From Candidatus Aminicenantes bacterium UBA4085 (GTDB lineage: Bacteria; Acidobacteriota; Aminicenantia; Aminicenantales; UBA4085), in NCBI GenBank assembly GCA_002383325.1, contig DFYJ01000077.1, positions 1 through 10,075 of the forward strand: a stretch of 10,075 nt of DNA, in the 5' to 3' direction. Below the pieces are notes generated by a model, which was not told the DNA's origin, did not search any database, and worked only from the letters and a program-made list of their open reading frames with translations. Positions 5,851-10,075 of the stretch are shown piece by piece (the first letter of the stretch is position 1; every line of letters begins with the position of its first letter). The position numbers and the translations under genes were made by a program.

Positions 5851-8553
5851 ATGACATCTTCCCCGCGCCGCGCCTCCCTCCGTCTCATCCCTCTTCTGGC
5901 CTTGGCCGCCTCCATCGGTCTCGTGGCCCAAACCCCGGCCGGCGGGCAGAATCCCGCCCTCGTCTCGGCCCGGGAGGGCCGGCTGCCCAACGCCCAGATC
6001 GTCACCCCGGCCGGACGCCAGGTGGACCTGCCCGACATGCGGCCGCACGTGCTGGCCCTGAGCCCCGACGGCAGGCTCCTGGTCACCTCGGGCCGGACGC
6101 ACGAGATCGTGGTCCTCGATCCCAAGACCGGCACCATCCTCCAGCGCGTGCCGCTGCCGGCCGAGCCGCCCGATGCCTCGGCGCCGGCGATCCCCTCGCC
6201 CAACATCCTCAAGCCGGACGAGAAGGGCCAGGTCAGCTATACCGGGCTGGTCTTCTCCCCCGACGGCCGGCGCATCTACCTCAGCAACGTCAAGGGCAGC
6301 ATTAAAGCTTTCGGAGTCGAGCCCGACGGGACGGTCAAGGGCCTGGTCTCGTTCGGATTGCCGCCCGCCGGGGCGCCCCGCCGCAAGGAGGAGATTCCCT
6401 CCGGACTGGCGGTCTCCCCCGACGGATCCCGGCTCTATGCCGTCCTCAACCTGTCCAACCGCCTGGCCGAGATGGATGCCGCCGACGGACGGGTTCTGCG
6501 GCTCGTGGATGTCGGCACGGCCCCCTTCGACGTGGCCCTGGCCCACGGCAAGGCCTATGTCAGCAACTGGGGCGGGCGCAGGCCCGGGCCGGGCGACGTG
6601 ACCGGGCCGGCCGGCCGCGGCACGGTCGTCAAGGTCGATCCGGTGCGCTTCATCGCCAGCGAGGGCTCGGTCAGCGTCGTCGACCTGGCCTCGGGCCGGG
6701 TCGTCAAGGAGATCCTGGTCCATCTCCACAGCTCCGCCCTGGCCGCCTCTCCCGACGGCCGCTACATCGTCTGCGCCAACGCGGCCAGCGACAACCTCAG
6801 CGTCATCGACGTCGGCACGGACGAAGTCGCGGAGACGATCTGCGCCAAGCCTGTTCCGGCCGACCTCTTCGGCGCCTCGCCCAGCGCTCTGGCCTTCGAC
6901 CGCAAGGGCAGGTTTCTCTACGTGGCCAACGGCACCCAGAACGCCGTGGCCGTCATAAGGTTCAAGCCGGGGAAGAAAGCCTCCCGGCTGCTGGGCCTGG
7001 TGCCGACCGGCTGGTGGCCGGGGGCCGTGCTGGTCGACGACCGGCGCGAACAGATCGTGGTGGCCAACATCAAGGTCCTGCCCGAGGCCAAGGGCCTGGA
7101 CAAAGCCACCAACGCGATGGGCTACAACACCCACCAATACCGCGGCTCGCTGTCCCTCATTCCCCTTCCACGCCAAGCCGACCTGCCGGCCATGACCCGG
7201 ACGGTCTGGACCAACTACCACCGGGAGAGGATCGCCGAGAGCCTGCTGCCGCCGCGGCCCGGACGGCCCGCCCGTCCAGTCCCGGAGCGGATCGGCGAGC
7301 CGAGCGTCTTCAAGCACGTCGTCTACGTGATCAAGGAAAACCGGACCTACGACCAGGTCCTGGGTGACGTCGCGGAGGGCAACGGCGACCCGGCCATGAC
7401 TCTCTTCGGCGCACCCATCACCCCCAACCAGCACAAGCTGGTCCGCGAATTCGTCCTGTTGGACAACACCTACTGCAACGGCATCCTCAGCGCCGACGGC
7501 CATCAGTGGTCGACCTCCGCCTTCAGCACGGACTACATGGAGCGGTCCTTCAGCGGCTGGCCGCGCAGCTACCCCGACGGCATGGGCGAAGACGAGGTCG
7601 ACGCCCTGGCTTACGCTCCCACCGGGTTTCTCTGGGACAACGCCATCAAGCACGGCCTGACTCTGCGCGACTACGGCGAGTTCGGCATGCACAAGGTCCG
7701 TTGGGCCGATCCCCGGCGCAAGGGCGAGCCCGAATGGGCCGACCACTGGCGCGAATACAACCATCCCAAGGGCGAGATCATCTACGAGAGCGAACCGGCG
7801 GTCGAGTCCCTCCGTCCCTACCTGGCCAAGGACACCGTCGGCTGGAACATGGCCGTCCCGGACCAGTTCCGGGCCTCCTACTTCCTCAAGGAGCTGGCCG
7901 AGTTCGAGCGGAAAGGCGAGATGCCGGCCCTGATCCTGATCTGCCTGCCCGACGACCACACCAGCGGAACCCGGGAGGGCTCTCCCACGCCGGCTGCCTG
8001 CGCCGCCGACAACGACCTGGCCTTCGGCCGCATCGTCGAGGGCATCTCCAAGAGCCGCTTCTGGAAGGACACCGTCGTCTTCGGCATCGAGGACGACCCC
8101 CAGAACGGCTGGGACCACGTCAGCGGCTACCGGACCACGGCCTACGTCGCCAGCCCCTATGCCAAGCGCGGCCAGGTCGTCTCGACCTTCTACAACACCG
8201 TCAGCCTGCTGCGGACCATCGAACAGATCCTGGGCCTCCCCCCCATGAACCAGTTCGACGCGGCCGCCGTCCCCATGACCGACTGCTTCACCGACGTTCC
8301 CGACTTCCGGCCTTTCGCGGCGGTGCCCAACATCATCCCCCTGGACGAGATGAATCCCCCGCCGGCCCAGGTCAAGGACAAGCTCCTGCGCAAGCAGGCC
8401 CTCCAATCGGCCCGGCTGAATTTCCGGCGGATCGACGCCTGCCCCGAGGATGTCTTCAACCGCATCCTCTGGCATGCGGTTAAGGGCAGCGCCGCTCCCT
8501 ACCCCGCCTGGGCCGTCCTGCCGCATCCGGCCGGGGAGGACGATGACGACTAA
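5851..8553 (+). CDS. Exported YncE-like beta-propeller / alkaline-phosphatase-like phosphoesterase
   Basis: This 900-residue protein has two parts. A signal peptide is likely at about 1-30 (SSPRRASLRLIPLLALAASI), so it acts outside the inner membrane. Residues about 60-420 are a YVTN/YncE-type beta-propeller with repeated SPDG units at 71-74, 136-139, 189-192 and 300-303, a DRKG variant at 350-353, and YVSNWGG and LYVAN strands. Residues about 480-850 match the phosphoesterase family (PF04185-like, alkaline-phosphatase superfamily): KENRTYD at 495-501 with probable nucleophile Thr499, ADGHQWSTSAF around 549-559, DDHTSG at 701-706 and EDDPQNGWDHVSGYR at 747-761, which supply metal-binding Asp and His residues. 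This joint architecture is a recognised family without a known natural substrate; phosphate esters or phospholipids are candidates. The C-terminus is acidic (EDDDD). It overlaps the next gene by 11 nt. Confidence 0.9.
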   Translation: MTSSPRRASLRLIPLLALAASIGLVAQTPAGGQNPALVSAREGRLPNAQIVTPAGRQVDLPDMRPHVLALSPDGRLLVTSGRTHEIVVLDPKTGTILQRVPLPAEPPDASAPAIPSPNILKPDEKGQVSYTGLVFSPDGRRIYLSNVKGSIKAFGVEPDGTVKGLVSFGLPPAGAPRRKEEIPSGLAVSPDGSRLYAVLNLSNRLAEMDAADGRVLRLVDVGTAPFDVALAHGKAYVSNWGGRRPGPGDVTGPAGRGTVVKVDPVRFIASEGSVSVVDLASGRVVKEILVHLHSSALAASPDGRYIVCANAASDNLSVIDVGTDEVAETICAKPVPADLFGASPSALAFDRKGRFLYVANGTQNAVAVIRFKPGKKASRLLGLVPTGWWPGAVLVDDRREQIVVANIKVLPEAKGLDKATNAMGYNTHQYRGSLSLIPLPRQADLPAMTRTVWTNYHRERIAESLLPPRPGRPARPVPERIGEPSVFKHVVYVIKENRTYDQVLGDVAEGNGDPAMTLFGAPITPNQHKLVREFVLLDNTYCNGILSADGHQWSTSAFSTDYMERSFSGWPRSYPDGMGEDEVDALAYAPTGFLWDNAIKHGLTLRDYGEFGMHKVRWADPRRKGEPEWADHWREYNHPKGEIIYESEPAVESLRPYLAKDTVGWNMAVPDQFRASYFLKELAEFERKGEMPALILICLPDDHTSGTREGSPTPAACAADNDLAFGRIVEGISKSRFWKDTVVFGIEDDPQNGWDHVSGYRTTAYVASPYAKRGQVVSTFYNTVSLLRTIEQILGLPPMNQFDAAAVPMTDCFTDVPDFRPFAAVPNIIPLDEMNPPPAQVKDKLLRKQALQSARLNFRRIDACPEDVFNRILWHAVKGSAAPYPAWAVLPHPAGEDDDD
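8535..8539 (+). promoter_or_regulatory. Ribosome binding site of the Nramp transporter gene
   Basis: GGAGG, inside a GGGGAGGA run, lies within the last codons of the phosphoesterase gene and only 3 nt before the ATG. It supports this start over longer in-frame alternatives and indicates coupled translation. Confidence 0.65.
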
Positions 8554-9790
8554 TCGCCCCGGCTTCAGGCTCCCGGCCCGCGAGATCCTCAAGTACATCG
8601 GGCCGGGCCTGCTGGTGACGGTCGGCTTCATCGATCCCGGCAATTGGGCTTCGAACATCGCCGCCGGGGCTTCCCACGGCTACACCATTCTCTGGATCGT
8701 GACCCTGTCCACGGTCTTCCTTATCCTGCTCCAGCACAACGCCGCCCACCTGGGCATCGCCTCCGGGCTGTGCCTGGCCGAGGCGGTGACCGCTCATTTC
8801 CCCAAAGCGGGCGGCCGCCTGGTGCTCGGATCGGCCATGATCGCCTGCGTCTCGACCGCCTTGGCCGAGATCCTGGGCGCGGGCATCGCCCTGTCCATGC
8901 TCTTCGGCCTTCCGGTCAAGATCGGGGCCGCCCTGGCCGCCCTCTTCGTCCTGGTCATGCTGGAGACCAACTCCTATCGCTACCTGGAGCGCTGGCTGAT
9001 CGGCCTCGTCTCTCTCGTCGGCCTGGCCTTCCTCTACGAGCTGACCCTGGTCCGGGTGCCCTGGGGCGCCGCCGCCGCGGGCTGGGTCACGCCGTCCATC
9101 CCGGACGGGTCCATGCCCCTGCTGATGAGCGTGCTGGGGGCGGTGGTCATGCCCCACAACATCTTCCTCCACTCCGAGATCATCCAGAGCCGCCGCTGGG
9201 ACAGGGAGGACGAGGCGACCATCCGCCACCAGCTGAAGTTCGAGATGTTCGACACCATGACGTCCATGGTCGTGGGCTGGCTGATCAACAGCGCCATGAT
9301 CATCGTCGCGGCGGCTACCTTCTTCACCGACCGGATCAGGGTCGACGATCTGGCCCAGGCGGAAGCCATGCTGCGGCCCATCCTGGGCCGGGCGGCCGGA
9401 ATCGTCTTCGCCGTGGCCCTTCTGGCGGCGGGTCTCTCGGCCGCGGTGACGGCGGGCATGACCGGGGCCACGGTCACGGCCGGAATCAGCGGCCGGCCTT
9501 ACGACATGAAGGATAACCGCTCGCGAATCGGGGCGGCCGTGACCATCCTGGGCGCCCTGCTCGTGACCCTGCCGCTTCGCAACGTCTTCCGCGGCTTGGT
9601 CGCCTCGCAGATGCTGCTGAGCATCCAGCTGCCCATCACCGTCTTCACCTTGATCGCCCTGACCTCATCCCGTAAAGTCATGGGCCGCTTCGTCAATACC
9701 CGGGCCAACCTGGTCTCGCTGGTTCTGGTCGGCGGGCTGATCGTGGCGCTCAACATCCTGCTCCTGCTGGAGACCGCCGGCCTTTTTTGA
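8543..9790 (+). CDS. Nramp-family divalent metal transporter (MntH-like)
   Basis: This 415-residue inner-membrane protein belongs to the Nramp family of proton-coupled Mn2+/Fe2+ importers. The metal-site motif DPGN in helix 1 is at 31-34 (GFIDPGNWASNIAAGASHGY), and the helix 6 motif MPHN is at 203-206 (GAVVMPHNIFLHS). Met203 is the residue that favours transition metals over magnesium, so Mn2+ or Fe2+ import is expected. Further Nramp-like segments are LGIASGLCLAEA near 71-82, the GWLINSAMIIVAAATFF helix near 246-262, and AGLSAAVTAGMTGATVTAGI near 296-315. About eleven hydrophobic segments and the length fit the family. The ATG is inside the 3' end of the phosphoesterase gene (11-nt overlap), so the two are almost surely co-transcribed and coupled. 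Metal supply for the phosphoesterase is a possible link. It ends 3 nt before a gene on the other strand. Confidence 0.92.
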   Translation: MTTNRPGFRLPAREILKYIGPGLLVTVGFIDPGNWASNIAAGASHGYTILWIVTLSTVFLILLQHNAAHLGIASGLCLAEAVTAHFPKAGGRLVLGSAMIACVSTALAEILGAGIALSMLFGLPVKIGAALAALFVLVMLETNSYRYLERWLIGLVSLVGLAFLYELTLVRVPWGAAAAGWVTPSIPDGSMPLLMSVLGAVVMPHNIFLHSEIIQSRRWDREDEATIRHQLKFEMFDTMTSMVVGWLINSAMIIVAAATFFTDRIRVDDLAQAEAMLRPILGRAAGIVFAVALLAAGLSAAVTAGMTGATVTAGISGRPYDMKDNRSRIGAAVTILGALLVTLPLRNVFRGLVASQMLLSIQLPITVFTLIALTSSRKVMGRFVNTRANLVSLVLVGGLIVALNILLLLETAGLF

Positions 9791-9793
9791 GGT

Positions 9794-10075
9794 TCATCGC
9801 AAAGCGGCGGCAAAGCGAGCCGCGGCCCTCGATTGGAGGCGCAGGAGCTCGCAAGCGAAGCCGGGAATCGTTCGCAGACCGCCGCCCGCTCCCGCGGCCG
9901 CCGCCGGGCAGATCCAGCAGTGGCCCCGGTCGGGACACAGGGCGCAGGGTCCGGCCGGAGATTCGTACCCGGCAATGGAAAGCCGGGCGTGCCGGGCCGC
10001 CACGGCCGCCCGCCCCGCATCGGGGATCCGTTTGACCGCCTCGATGCGGGGCGGGCGGCCGTGGCGGCCCGGCAC
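9794..10075 (-). CDS. C-terminus of a cysteine-rich, SPASM-like protein (partial)
   Basis: An open frame enters from the right edge and ends at TGA, tail to tail with the Nramp gene. The 93 visible residues carry Cys44, Cys47, Cys53, Cys56 and, after a gap, Cys75: CALCPDRGHCWICP, then PGFACELLRL. This C-x2-C-x5-C-x2-C...C pattern closely resembles the second half of the SPASM iron-sulfur domain at the C-terminus of radical SAM maturases (usually C-x2-C-x5-C-x3-C-gap-C). The radical SAM core would lie outside the window, so the assignment rests only on cysteine spacing. The first roughly 20 residues are encoded within or beyond a perfect inverted repeat and may be an assembly artefact; the reading from about residue 20 onward is more reliable. 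The frame starts with GTG at the window edge, which should not be taken as the real start. Confidence 0.5.
   Translation of the reverse strand: MPGRHGRPPRIEAVKRIPDAGRAAVAARHARLSIAGYESPAGPCALCPDRGHCWICPAAAAGAGGGLRTIPGFACELLRLQSRAAARFAAALR
9989..10075. repeat. Perfect 34-bp inverted repeat ending at the last base
   Basis: Arms at 9989-10022 and 10042-10075 are exact reverse complements, separated by a 19-bp loop. The left arm begins GTGCCGGGCC and ends CCGCATCG. The right arm ends exactly at the window end, and the left arm lies in the coding frame of the SPASM-like protein. This is typical of a fold-back at a contig end, although a real hairpin cannot be excluded. It is not a normal terminator: there is no T-run, and it falls inside an open reading frame. 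Confidence 0.85.

Noticed and set aside
8450..8542. Longer N-terminus for the Nramp transporter
   Set aside because: It would lie in the 3' end of the phosphoesterase gene, reads as Pro/Arg-rich non-family sequence, and the internal ATG has GGAGG just upstream.
5767..8658. A very long open frame on the minus strand opposite the phosphoesterase gene
   Set aside because: It is compositionally biased (rich in G, A, V, D, R), has no recognisable domain and mirrors a gene with clear family motifs on the plus strand. High GC with few A/T-rich codons leaves antisense frames open by chance.
9760..9800. Terminator at the T6 run in the last codons of the Nramp gene
   Set aside because: The only nearby stem (CTCC-TGCT-GGAG) is 4 bp long and not adjacent to the T-run; evidence is too weak.

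Overview
The window is GC-rich bacterial DNA, densely packed with genes. It reads as a chromosomal stretch of an environmental bacterium, probably a metagenome-derived contig. The mix of a propeller/alkaline-phosphatase-like secreted enzyme, an SxtJ/DUF5989 pair and the codon style would suit Acidobacteriota or relatives such as Candidatus Aminicenantes. That placement is a guess; no rRNA or other phylogenetic marker is present.

Left part (68-3179, minus strand): three genes of surface-glycan or glycolipid character. Read in the direction of transcription they are a methyltransferase with an extra N-terminal domain (2052-3179), a second class I methyltransferase (1288-2040, 11 nt downstream), and a WecE/RffA-type dTDP-4-keto-6-deoxyhexose aminotransferase (68-1216) with its own promoter-like sequence. 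Together they look like sugar amination plus methylation of a glycan or its carrier, but no glycosyltransferase or export gene is in view.

Middle (3180-5782): a 227-nt divergent control region separates that set from a plus-strand operon. The operon holds an O-carbamoyltransferase of the NodU/CmcH/SxtI type, an SxtJ-family membrane protein and a 52-residue DUF5989 (SxtK-like) membrane peptide. The last two have no known function but are the companions of the carbamoyltransferase in saxitoxin clusters. No other toxin gene is present, so this looks like a general carbamoylation module. The control region carries 25-bp-phased repeats, an interrupted palindrome and promoters facing both ways.

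Right part (5851-9790): a second plus-strand operon with its own promoter encodes a large exported protein (YncE-like beta-propeller followed by a phosphoesterase/alkaline-phosphatase-like domain). An Nramp divalent-metal transporter overlaps its 3' end by 11 nt. A metal-dependent phosphoesterase paired with a metal importer is a plausible functional link. Converging on it from the right edge is the C-terminus of a cysteine-rich, SPASM-like protein. The window ends in a perfect 34-bp inverted repeat whose outer arm stops at the last base, which suggests an assembly fold-back.

Four sigma70-like promoters with exactly 17-bp spacers can be read. Three lie so close to their start codons that the mRNAs would be leaderless or nearly so; the fourth serves a gene with a Shine-Dalgarno site. 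No tRNA, rRNA, CRISPR array or transposase gene was seen.
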